From: Euryarchaeota archaeon TMED117 | GTDB taxonomy: Archaea > Thermoplasmatota > Poseidoniia > Poseidoniales > Poseidoniaceae | Direction of reading: 5' to 3' | Assembly (NCBI GenBank): GCA_002171315.2 | Contig: NHFS02000069.1 | Coordinates: 4,939-20,419 of the forward strand | Length of the DNA: 15,481 nucleotides | Part shown: positions 7,877 through 14,293 of the stretch, piece by piece | How positions within the stretch are numbered: position 1 is the first letter of the stretch | How the letters are laid out: each line of letters starts with the position of its first letter | Notes under the pieces: model-generated | What the model was told of the DNA's origin: nothing | Databases searched by the model: none | Seen by the model: the letters and a program-made list of their open reading frames with translations, nothing else | Position numbers and translations under genes: made by a program

Positions 7877-8821
7877 ATGAAAGGGCTCATCACGATGGAC
7901 GATTTAACCAATGAAGACATTCTCAGCATTCTGGAAGATGCTGCACGTCTGCTTCCAGTAGCGAGGGGAGAGACATTTCTCCCTCTACTTCAAGGCAAGA
8001 TTCTAGGCAATCTGTTTTTCGAACCAAGTACTCGTACACGTATGTCATTTGAGACTGCAATGAAGCGATTGGGAGGTGATGTAGTCAATCTAGGTGATGT
8101 CAAAACCTCTTCAGTTGTCAAAGGCGAAACACTGTTTGACACCATTCAGATGGTTGATGGCTACACAGACATCATCGCCATGCGCCATCCAAGACAAGGT
8201 GCTGCACGATACGCCCAGGATGCTGCGCGTGTTCCAATTCTAAATGGAGGAGATGGTGCTGGACACCACCCTACACAAACCATGCTCGATCTGTTTACTA
8301 TACTCCAATCGCATGGAACCCTAGAAGGATTATCTGTTGTCCTTGCCGGGGACCTTCGGTATGGGCGAACTGTCCATAGTTTGTCTCATGCATTGGTTCG
8401 ATTTGGTTGCAAACTTATTCTCGCATCACCCGAACTTTTGCGTATGCCAACCGAGATCATCGAAGACTTGCGAGAACATGGCGCTGATGTTACGGAGACT
8501 GAAGACCTCCTTGGAAATATCAACGAGGCTGATGTCGTCTACATGACTCGAATTCAGAAAGAACGCTTTGCTGATGAAGATGAATACACAAAGGTTGCAG
8601 GAGCTTACAAACTTCATGCACGTGATGTTGCAAATGTGAAGGCTGAGATGATTATCATGCATCCACTTCCTCGTGTTGATGAAATTCATCCAAGTGTTGA
8701 TTCAACACGACATGCACGATATTTTGAACAAGCATTCAACGGAGTTGTCGCTCGAATGGCGCTTCTTTGCAGATTGTTGAACATCGAAGTTCCTGCTGAT
8801 ATTCAAGGAGGTGAGGCTTGA
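7877..8821 (+). CDS. pyrB: Aspartate carbamoyltransferase, catalytic subunit
   Basis: 314 residues, normal length. It condenses carbamoyl phosphate with aspartate to N-carbamoyl-aspartate, the committed step of pyrimidine synthesis. Visible family motifs: FFEPSTRTRMSFE (carbamoyl-phosphate loop, STRTR 51-55), SVVKGETLFDT (K82, the 80s loop), MRHP (about 102-105), GHHPTQ (H131), GDLRYGRTVHS (about 158-168), TRIQKERF (R225) and HPLPRVDEI (262-270). All expected catalytic residues are present. Start at ATG 7877 (MKGLITMDDLTNED), matching the usual N-terminus; the frame is open further upstream to 7712, but that would run into the divergent gene. Its TGA overlaps the ATG of pyrI (TGATG), so the two subunits are translationally coupled for stoichiometric assembly of the holoenzyme. 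Confidence 0.97.
   Translation: MKGLITMDDLTNEDILSILEDAARLLPVARGETFLPLLQGKILGNLFFEPSTRTRMSFETAMKRLGGDVVNLGDVKTSSVVKGETLFDTIQMVDGYTDIIAMRHPRQGAARYAQDAARVPILNGGDGAGHHPTQTMLDLFTILQSHGTLEGLSVVLAGDLRYGRTVHSLSHALVRFGCKLILASPELLRMPTEIIEDLREHGADVTETEDLLGNINEADVVYMTRIQKERFADEDEYTKVAGAYKLHARDVANVKAEMIIMHPLPRVDEIHPSVDSTRHARYFEQAFNGVVARMALLCRLLNIEVPADIQGGEA
8807..8816 (+). promoter_or_regulatory. Strong Shine-Dalgarno site of pyrI
   Basis: GGAGGTGAGG ends four bases before ATG 8821 and lies inside the last codons of pyrB. It fixes the pyrI start at 8821 rather than the TTG at 8818. Confidence 0.75.
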
Positions 8822-9297
8822 TGGCTGACGAGCACAACATGCGAAGAGTCACTGCGATTCGGAATGGAACCGTTATCGATCACATACCATCGGGACAATC
8901 CTTGAAAGTTCTCGAACTTCTCAACATCGCTCGCGATACTTCAGTACCTGTTTCCTTAGTGATGAACGTACCTTCGAAGAAAATGGGTTCAAAGGACATT
9001 GTGAAAGTCGAAGATCGTGAATTGACACAGACTGAACTCGATCGCCTAGCTCTTGTGGCACCTGACTCGAGTATTGCAATCATTCGTGCATATACTGTTG
9101 CAGAAAAGTTGACCGTTAATCTCGGAGAAGAAGTGCGTAATGTTGTTCAATGCACATTCTCAAACTGTATTACTCAGAACCTACGTGAACCACTTCCACA
9201 TCGACTACGAGTCACCAGTACGGATCCTCTCACACTTCGTTGCCACTATTGCCAACGACCACAAGATTTGGATGAATTGATTCACAACCTACTCTAA
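8821..9297 (+). CDS. pyrI: Aspartate carbamoyltransferase, regulatory subunit
   Basis: 158 residues, normal for PyrI. The protein binds nucleotide effectors (CTP, ATP) in its N-terminal domain and holds catalytic trimers together through a C-terminal zinc domain. Seen here: the allosteric-domain opening RRVTAIRNGTVIDHIPSGQS (about 8-27) and KVLELL, then the zinc ligands C111, C116, C141 and C144 in VQCTFSNC and LRCHYC. All four cysteines are present, so a functional holoenzyme interface is expected. It overlaps the pyrB stop by one base and has its own strong Shine-Dalgarno. Its last nine bases overlap the end of the opposing thiolase gene. A PyrI partner of this kind is widespread in archaea and in enterobacteria. 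Confidence 0.97.
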   Translation: MADEHNMRRVTAIRNGTVIDHIPSGQSLKVLELLNIARDTSVPVSLVMNVPSKKMGSKDIVKVEDRELTQTELDRLALVAPDSSIAIIRAYTVAEKLTVNLGEEVRNVVQCTFSNCITQNLREPLPHRLRVTSTDPLTLRCHYCQRPQDLDELIHNLL

Positions 9298-10308
9298 ATC
9301 TACGTCGAGTAAGTCACGCATATCACATGCCTTGCATGTTGCCCCTGATGTAGGAGAGCCACAGCGTTCACATTTCATTGGTTGAGAACGAATCGGCGCA
9401 GGTTCTTGCTTTGCTACCATTTTGATGTTGTCAGCCATTCGTACAAGACTATGACGTGTACCCGGGACATCTTGTTCCATTTGTGCAACAAGATCTCTGT
9501 ATCTCCACCGAAGAGCTCCTTGTGCGTAGGGACATTCTTCATGATGCATTGGAAGTTGTTTATGCATTGCAAGAAGATGGATTTCTTGTTCTGGTATCCA
9601 TCGAAGAGGAACGATTCTTGGAGGTAATCCATCTACTGGTGAATCGGTATGAGGTGCGAGGCGAAGAGTTCTGTCAATGTCTCCATTCGCCATGTTCATC
9701 AAAACTGTTTGAGCCATATCATCCAAATTGTGTCCCAGGGCCATGACGTCTGCATTCACTTGTTGTGCAAGTGCATTGATTCCTTGTCTTCGAAACACAC
9801 CACAGTATGAGCAAGGCATTGTCGAAGCATCTGCATTTTTCTCAGTGACCATAGGCAAACGGCGAACAACTTCGTCCATTTGGTGGAATTCAAGAGATTC
9901 ATATGAAGTGGTGATGAATTCAACTCCAAGGTCTTCACAGAGATCAATGGCACATTGCATCGATGGTGGGCGGTATCCTTCAATACCTTCATCCACACAT
10001 CCTGCAACGATTCGAACATCACGGCGTTTACCAACGAGATCAACAAGCATTGTTAGCAACACAGCGGAGTCCTTTCCACCTGAAATTGCTACGAAGATAG
10101 TTGTGGTTTTTGATTTATCAAGAACGAGCTGCTTACGCAGTTCTCTTCCAACCTTTTTCCGGATAGATTGCTCAAGATGAGAGCCACAGAGAACTCGCCC
10201 TGAGTAGGCTTGCTCTACGACTGCATCCTTTCCACAGACATCACAGACAGGCGTCTGGAAAAGTGTCTGTGCGGGTTCCGCCATGGCAATTGGTCTCAAT
10301 TCCACCAT
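9289..10308 (-). CDS. tRNA 2-thiolation enzyme, Ncs6/CTU1-TtuA family
   Basis: 339 residues. Members adenylate a tRNA uridine and replace its 2-oxygen with sulfur, usually supplied by a ubiquitin-like carrier protein. Domain order: N-terminal zinc site (C22, C25, C41, H44 in CDVC and LCGSH); PP-loop ATP pyrophosphatase motif SGGKDS (76-81); cluster/catalytic cysteines C166 and C169 in PCSYC and C259 in EECPYA; GHNLDD (192-197); and a C-terminal zinc ribbon with C313, C316, C325 and C328. The layout matches the archaeal TtuA/Ncs6 group, in which the three inner cysteines typically hold an iron-sulfur cluster. Whether the target is U34 (Ncs6 role) or U54 (TtuA role) cannot be decided here. Start at ATG 10308, supported by GGAGGCG just upstream; the longer frame to 10371 translates the AT-rich promoter. 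Divergent from the Roadblock operon. Confidence 0.93.
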   Translation of the reverse strand: MVELRPIAMAEPAQTLFQTPVCDVCGKDAVVEQAYSGRVLCGSHLEQSIRKKVGRELRKQLVLDKSKTTTIFVAISGGKDSAVLLTMLVDLVGKRRDVRIVAGCVDEGIEGYRPPSMQCAIDLCEDLGVEFITTSYESLEFHQMDEVVRRLPMVTEKNADASTMPCSYCGVFRRQGINALAQQVNADVMALGHNLDDMAQTVLMNMANGDIDRTLRLAPHTDSPVDGLPPRIVPLRWIPEQEIHLLAMHKQLPMHHEECPYAQGALRWRYRDLVAQMEQDVPGTRHSLVRMADNIKMVAKQEPAPIRSQPMKCERCGSPTSGATCKACDMRDLLDVDLE

Positions 10309-10312
10309 TAAA

Positions 10313-10319
10313 CGCCTCC
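10313..10319 (-). promoter_or_regulatory. Ribosome binding site of the thiolase gene
   Basis: On the minus strand GGAGGCG ends four bases before ATG 10308. This selects 10308 over in-frame ATGs further upstream (10332 and 10371). Confidence 0.6.
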
Positions 10320-10336
10320 GATTGGTATGCATTGAG

Positions 10337-10382
10337 AAATAAAAATTCCAATTGAAAATTTTAAAATCCAATTGGAAAATTA
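10337..10382. promoter_or_regulatory. AT-rich divergent promoter core with two CAATTG palindromes
   Basis: This stretch is almost entirely A and T. It carries two CAATTG palindromes at 10349-10354 and 10369-10374, exactly 20 bases apart (about two helical turns), with AAAATTTTAAAAT between them. The second is part of the longer palindrome TCCAATTGGA (10367-10376). The TTTTAAAA core could serve as a TATA element about 50-58 bases before the thiolase start, and the flanking palindromes would be well placed for a dimeric repressor. This is inference from layout only. Confidence 0.45.
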
Positions 10383-10510
10383 CGGATATTATCGGGATTT
10401 CACGCCTTCATAAGCGCGGTAAAACCATTGAGCATTCTTCTCCGCGCCCGTTAAAATCTCAAAATGCAGTTGGAATTTTCAAACAGGTCAACAAATCCCC
10501 CTACGGGGGA
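10383..10510. repeat. Structured leader region: inverted repeats upstream of the Roadblock operon
   Basis: Three elements are visible. GCGCGG (10414-10419) pairs with CCGCGC (10442-10447) over a 22-base loop. TCCCCC (10496-10501) pairs with GGGGGA (10505-10510) over a three-base TAC loop. CAGTTGGAATTTT (10467-10479) is a near-perfect inverted copy of AAAATTCCAATTG in the promoter core, starting near 10342. TTAAAATC also occurs twice (10361 and 10451). No tRNA or other known RNA fold was recognised. Confidence 0.4.
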
Positions 10511-10565
10511 AGAGTTTCGGGAAAGTTCTTGAATGGTATGCAGTTGTGAAGAGGTTTGAGCAACC

Positions 10566-10907
10566 ATGCTGGACAGTGTTTTTTCTGGTCTTTGTGAAAT
10601 CAAAGATGCACAACATGTTCGGCTTTTCGATCAGTTCGGAAACCAATACGGCGCTACCAAGCGATGGCCAGAATCACTTGAAGAACAGCGTGCTGAATGG
10701 GCTCAATGCGCTTCAGTCGCCTCATCTTTTGGACTTGGAGAACTGCATGAAGTATGGATCGAATCAAGACGGCTTACCGTCATTGATCAAATTGATACAG
10801 GCGTTTTTGCCGCTCTCTCTGGCAAAAACGGTACGAAAGGTATGTGGCGTTACCAACTTACACGTCAACGACAGCGAATAAACGCAACAAAAACACAGGT
10901 GATTTGA
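10566..10907 (+). CDS. Stand-alone Roadblock/LC7-like domain protein
   Basis: 113 residues from ATG 10566, with GAGGT ten bases upstream (10551-10555). The whole protein is about one Roadblock/LC7 domain. The opening helix is MLDSVFSGLCEIKDAQHV, the first strand pair VRLFDQFGNQYGAT, the central helix EQRAEWAQCASVASSFGLGE, then ELHEVWIESRRLTVIDQI and GVFAALSGKNGTKGMWRYQL. The last two segments follow the usual Roadblock ending (regulatory strand, hydrophobic strand, then a glycine and an RYxL strand). Such proteins (MglB, LC7, Ragulator subunits) dimerise and regulate or bind small Ras-like GTPases. The assignment is by pattern, not by search. Its TGA overlaps the ATG of the next gene, which also has a Roadblock-like domain, suggesting a heteromeric complex. 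No GTPase gene lies in the window. Confidence 0.7.
   Translation: MLDSVFSGLCEIKDAQHVRLFDQFGNQYGATKRWPESLEEQRAEWAQCASVASSFGLGELHEVWIESRRLTVIDQIDTGVFAALSGKNGTKGMWRYQLTRQRQRINATKTQVI
10897..10903 (+). promoter_or_regulatory. Shine-Dalgarno deciding the start of the coiled-coil gene
   Basis: AGGTGAT, a match to the archaeal anti-Shine-Dalgarno, lies three bases before ATG 10907. The frame is open back to ATG 10844, but that start would overlap the upstream gene by 64 bases and lacks such a site. Confidence 0.65.
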
Positions 10908-13900
10908 TGTTTGATTTACCACACAGCGAACAAATTGATGAAGAATTGAACGTATCCCCTGGTACGATTCAACCGTTTGAAAACGGTTACATTACCACCT
11001 GGGTTGGTCGAAGAAAGACTCCCTATGGCCACAGACTTGTCCGAGCAGGACGAATCGTTGGTTGGCTCTGTGAAGGAGACAGTGCAACGAAACTGCTTGG
11101 TGGAGCCGATGCACGAAAGGCATTGGAAGCAGCAGAGGAAGGAACCCACAGACTTGTTGGCTATGCTTGTTCACTCAGAGGCCTCGGCTCACTAGCAACA
11201 CTCATTCCTGAGGCTTTTGAATTTCAAGCGGATGCACAAGGACTTTCAGCAGGCTCATCATTAACCGATCGACTCTTTGCAAGAAATATTTCAGCTGTTC
11301 TTTCGACACTCGAAGGATACGACCATGTCCGAGGAGCACTTGCAGCAGATCAAGGAATCCTTATCGATAGTGCGGGCACGTTACCGGGTAAAGCAGAAGA
11401 CCTTGCCTCAAGTATCTCCTCACTTTCTGATTCAATGGTTTCGCATCAATCTCAATTAGGCGGTACTGAACAAGGCTATGCTACCTTGAAGATGGGTGAT
11501 GCCTCTGTTTTACTTGCTTCAAGCAGTACGATTGTAATAGCAATATGGACTGAACTTGACACCGACCATGCACGACTTTTGACAGACCTTACTGCTCAAC
11601 TTGATGGTGAGATTGGCACCTATGCAGAAGGAGCAGCAACACTACCTGATGGATTCATCCTCAGAGAAGGAAAGGGAGGTTCCGATGCTGTAATGTCGAT
11701 GCTTGCTGCAGCCCTTGAAGAACAGGTCACAGGTCATCTCAAGGCAGGTGCCAGTGACAAAGCAGTATCGCTTGCCGTGGTGAAAGGAATTCCAGTTGCA
11801 ATGGCTGCAAACGGACAATCATTTGACGATGCTATGATGGGATTGACTGAAAGCAAACGCATTCTCAAACTCCATCGTCTTGCATCTGGAACAACTGTTT
11901 CTTCCTCTACTGGTGATGTTGAATCCTTCTCATTGGAAGCGTTCGTCGAAGCCCTTTCATCGGTGCGGACACGTTCTGAAAAGCGTAAAGAGACCATGAA
12001 GCATCGTCTCATGACCATGTTTGGATTTGAAATTGGGCTCGACCTTGTTCGTCAACAACGAAGCAAGGTATCAATTCGGATCGATGGAGCAGAGGCGAGC
12101 AAGGGCTTACCAGCAGCTTCACCAGTTGCTGGTGTCGATGCTGGCTTAAGGCGACGATTGGAAGAAGCTGAACTTCGTGCAGATTCACTTATGCGAACAA
12201 ATGCTGGATTGACTACGCAATTACAAGATTCTGAAAAGCAACGAACCCAGGCTCTCGTTCGACTTGAGGAAATCAAGGAATCTTCAGGCGATCAATCAGT
12301 AACAATTCAATCAAAGAATGATGAACTGAATCGAGTTCAAGTCACCGTTTCAGAATCAAGAACCAGGATGGAACAAGCAGAAGAACGATCGGATCGTTTG
12401 TTGCGTCGTGTAACTGAACTTGAACACCAACTAAGTGAACGAGCGGGCGAACTTGCAAAGGCTCTTGGAAATGCAACAAGCAGTGAAGCTCTTCGAAATG
12501 AATTAGAAGAACTCTCATCGAGTGAAGCATCCACACGTGCAGAACTTGAATCGAATGCTCAAAAGTTAGCATCTGTCCGTGATCAGATCGATACAGAGGA
12601 GAGACGACTACGATCTCTTGAAGAGCAAATTTCTTCCATGCGAGAGCGTCAAGCAAATGCGAAGACTGAATCGAATACCTCAGAAGAAAAGGTTCGTGCT
12701 GCACAAGCAAAACTTGACCAAATCGAAGCTGAAACAATCGCAAGTCGAAGAAGAGCAGAAGAAGAGCGACATCGCCTTGCAGAAGATGAAGCACGAAGGA
12801 TGCAACTCCACTCTGAAATGCGTGAATTAATGACTGAGCGTCGAGACATCTTGACTGAATTGGGCAATCTCGGCGCTCGTAGAGGAAACGCAGAAACAGA
12901 ATTATCTGGACTCATTGGTCGAGCAGAAGCCCTTACTGAAGCCCATGAAGAGGCGGTTTCTGATATCGCTGAGGCTGAACGATTGAGAGCACGACTTTCA
13001 GAAGAGCCACTTGCTCAAGCATTACTTAACGATGATTCCACCTTCAAAGGATTAGGGCCTGTCATTGAACGTCTTGAACAAGCACGAACTCTTGGATATT
13101 CAGTTATTCTACTCGATCGGGCAGTTGAGCGAGCGTTGCAAGTGGTTCAATCCACTGTTGATCATATTGCTGCAACGCCAAGAAATCTCCTCAGCAGTGA
13201 AGTAATGACGCTGCTTGAACGACAGGTCCCTCAAACAGCAGGAGCTGTGCGTGGACTTGCTCGGTGGTCAGTTCAACAACGATTGGAAAATCAACTCGGA
13301 GAAACCGTAGGACACCTCATCTTGGATTTGGAAGGTATTCTCGAAGATTACGATCGTTCGATTACAATGTTGAGACGTATGCGAAATGTCCTTGACCAAT
13401 TAGGCCAACTTGGAGCACCACCAGAAGAAATCGATGCTCTACGAATGAATTGCATGCGTCCTGAAGCGTTACCAAGTGTTGCTGTAGAGACTCGAAGATT
13501 AATTCGTATAGCACTTGATGATATTTATCTTGAAGCAGATCAAAGAGATGCTGGTGAAGCCATTGCTCTTGAACAGACTGCAGGTGTGCTTGAGGAACTG
13601 CTTACACAAATTGATGCATCTGGACTGACAAAGGGTGTGCCAAGGGGTGCTATGTGGGATTTCCAACGAGACGGTTATCTTCCGTTTGAACGAACTGCCA
13701 TCCCAGTAGGCCAGAGAACACCTGTCACGGATGATATGATTCAGCACATTCAGCCAACGCTCATCGTTGATGAGAGTGTATCTCTTGATGCACAACCTGC
13801 TCCAGAAGTCATTACAGAAGGTGGGTGGGAAGAAATGCCTGCCCCTATCGACGAGGAAAAACCTGTAGTGGAAGATGAACATCTCCCTGAAGTAAGTCGT

Positions 13901-14047
13901 CCAATGGAAGAAGATAGAGTTGACCTTGAAGCAGAATTAGCTCGTCTTGATGCCGAGAGGAATTTACGTGGAGAAACGGCACCTGAAGTGAAGGTTGATC
14001 CTCATCTTGCTGCATTAGAAAATCAACTTTCAGAATTGGACTTTTGA
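10907..14047 (+). CDS. Large Roadblock-like domain plus coiled-coil scaffold protein
   Basis: 1046 residues. Residues about 20-90 form a small alpha/beta region (GHRLVRAGRIVGWLCEGDSA, then an Ala-rich helix) that vaguely resembles the DUF4388/PATAN type. Residues about 124-235 look like a Roadblock/LC7 domain (LEGYDHVRGALAADQGILID, a central helix, a VLLASSSTIVIAIW strand, then DTDHARLLTDLTAQL). An unassigned region runs to about 410, followed by a long heptad-rich coiled coil, about 412-700, with very high Glu/Arg/Gln content. Next come a globular helical domain (about 705-905) and an acidic, Pro-rich linker ending in two short helices (about 1005-1020 and 1032-1046). No Walker A motif is present, so it is not an SMC or Rad50 ATPase, although automated tools may call it one. 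It has no signal peptide or membrane span. Coupled to the 10566 gene by a TGATG overlap, and nine bases before a small membrane protein gene. Function unknown; a cytoplasmic scaffold is inferred. Confidence 0.85.
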   Translation: MFDLPHSEQIDEELNVSPGTIQPFENGYITTWVGRRKTPYGHRLVRAGRIVGWLCEGDSATKLLGGADARKALEAAEEGTHRLVGYACSLRGLGSLATLIPEAFEFQADAQGLSAGSSLTDRLFARNISAVLSTLEGYDHVRGALAADQGILIDSAGTLPGKAEDLASSISSLSDSMVSHQSQLGGTEQGYATLKMGDASVLLASSSTIVIAIWTELDTDHARLLTDLTAQLDGEIGTYAEGAATLPDGFILREGKGGSDAVMSMLAAALEEQVTGHLKAGASDKAVSLAVVKGIPVAMAANGQSFDDAMMGLTESKRILKLHRLASGTTVSSSTGDVESFSLEAFVEALSSVRTRSEKRKETMKHRLMTMFGFEIGLDLVRQQRSKVSIRIDGAEASKGLPAASPVAGVDAGLRRRLEEAELRADSLMRTNAGLTTQLQDSEKQRTQALVRLEEIKESSGDQSVTIQSKNDELNRVQVTVSESRTRMEQAEERSDRLLRRVTELEHQLSERAGELAKALGNATSSEALRNELEELSSSEASTRAELESNAQKLASVRDQIDTEERRLRSLEEQISSMRERQANAKTESNTSEEKVRAAQAKLDQIEAETIASRRRAEEERHRLAEDEARRMQLHSEMRELMTERRDILTELGNLGARRGNAETELSGLIGRAEALTEAHEEAVSDIAEAERLRARLSEEPLAQALLNDDSTFKGLGPVIERLEQARTLGYSVILLDRAVERALQVVQSTVDHIAATPRNLLSSEVMTLLERQVPQTAGAVRGLARWSVQQRLENQLGETVGHLILDLEGILEDYDRSITMLRRMRNVLDQLGQLGAPPEEIDALRMNCMRPEALPSVAVETRRLIRIALDDIYLEADQRDAGEAIALEQTAGVLEELLTQIDASGLTKGVPRGAMWDFQRDGYLPFERTAIPVGQRTPVTDDMIQHIQPTLIVDESVSLDAQPAPEVITEGGWEEMPAPIDEEKPVVEDEHLPEVSRPMEEDRVDLEAELARLDAERNLRGETAPEVKVDPHLAALENQLSELDF

Positions 14048-14053
14048 GGCGAT
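14046..14053 (+). promoter_or_regulatory. Shine-Dalgarno of the two-span membrane protein gene
   Basis: GAGGCGAT overlaps the TGA of the upstream gene and ends three bases before ATG 14057. It supports this small gene as real and translationally linked to its neighbour. Confidence 0.6.
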
Positions 14054-14056
14054 AAC

Positions 14057-14293
14057 ATGACTGAGGCTTTGCTTGGAAGAAACGAAATGGTTGGTTCAAG
14101 ATATCCCATGTGGGTTGACAGAGTCATCTTCATTCTTGCAATCGTTGGTTTTGTATTCCTAAACCAATACATGTGGGATCAGATAAGTTCAACCTGGATG
14201 CAATGGATGGCTTCTGTAGGATTAGCCATTCTCCTACTCATCATGACCGAAGTAAGTGGAAGAATGATCCAAATGCTACGAGTAAATTCTTGA
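14057..14293 (+). CDS. Small two-span membrane protein
   Basis: 78 residues from ATG 14057. Two hydrophobic segments are visible, about 20-37 (VDRVIFILAIVGFVFLN) and about 48-66 (WMASVGLAILLLIMTE), joined by a short polar turn (YMWDQISST). This gives a helical hairpin with both ends on the same side, probably the cytoplasm given the basic residues near the ends (R8, R15, R22; R69, R75). It is the third gene of the Roadblock operon, nine bases after the coiled-coil gene and with its own Shine-Dalgarno. It could anchor the scaffold to the membrane. No family recognised. Its TGA is followed immediately by the stop codon of the opposing gene. Confidence 0.75.
   Translation: MTEALLGRNEMVGSRYPMWVDRVIFILAIVGFVFLNQYMWDQISSTWMQWMASVGLAILLLIMTEVSGRMIQMLRVNS

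Noticed and set aside
10385..10460. tRNA or other structured RNA gene around the GCGCGG/CCGCGC stem
   Set aside because: Read on both strands, no T-loop GTTCRANNC, anticodon arm or acceptor pairing can be built; it is kept only as an inverted repeat.
10337..10480. CRISPR array or mobile-element ends, suggested by repeated CCAATTG and TTAAAATC
   Set aside because: Repeats are short, unequal in spacing and palindromic; there are no spacers, cas genes, transposase or target duplications.
10546..10881. Alternative plus frame overlapping the Roadblock-like gene
   Set aside because: The 10566 frame gives a recognisable Roadblock pattern and couples to the next start; the alternative frame gives no pattern and ends out of register.
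12342..12794. Antisense frame of 150 codons opposite the coiled coil
   Set aside because: Leu/His/Gln-rich translation is the typical antisense image of Glu/Arg/Gln-rich coiled-coil codons.
12140..13010. SMC/Rad50-type chromosome segregation ATPase
   Set aside because: Only the coiled-coil composition resembles SMC; no Walker A, signature motif or hinge is seen in the protein.
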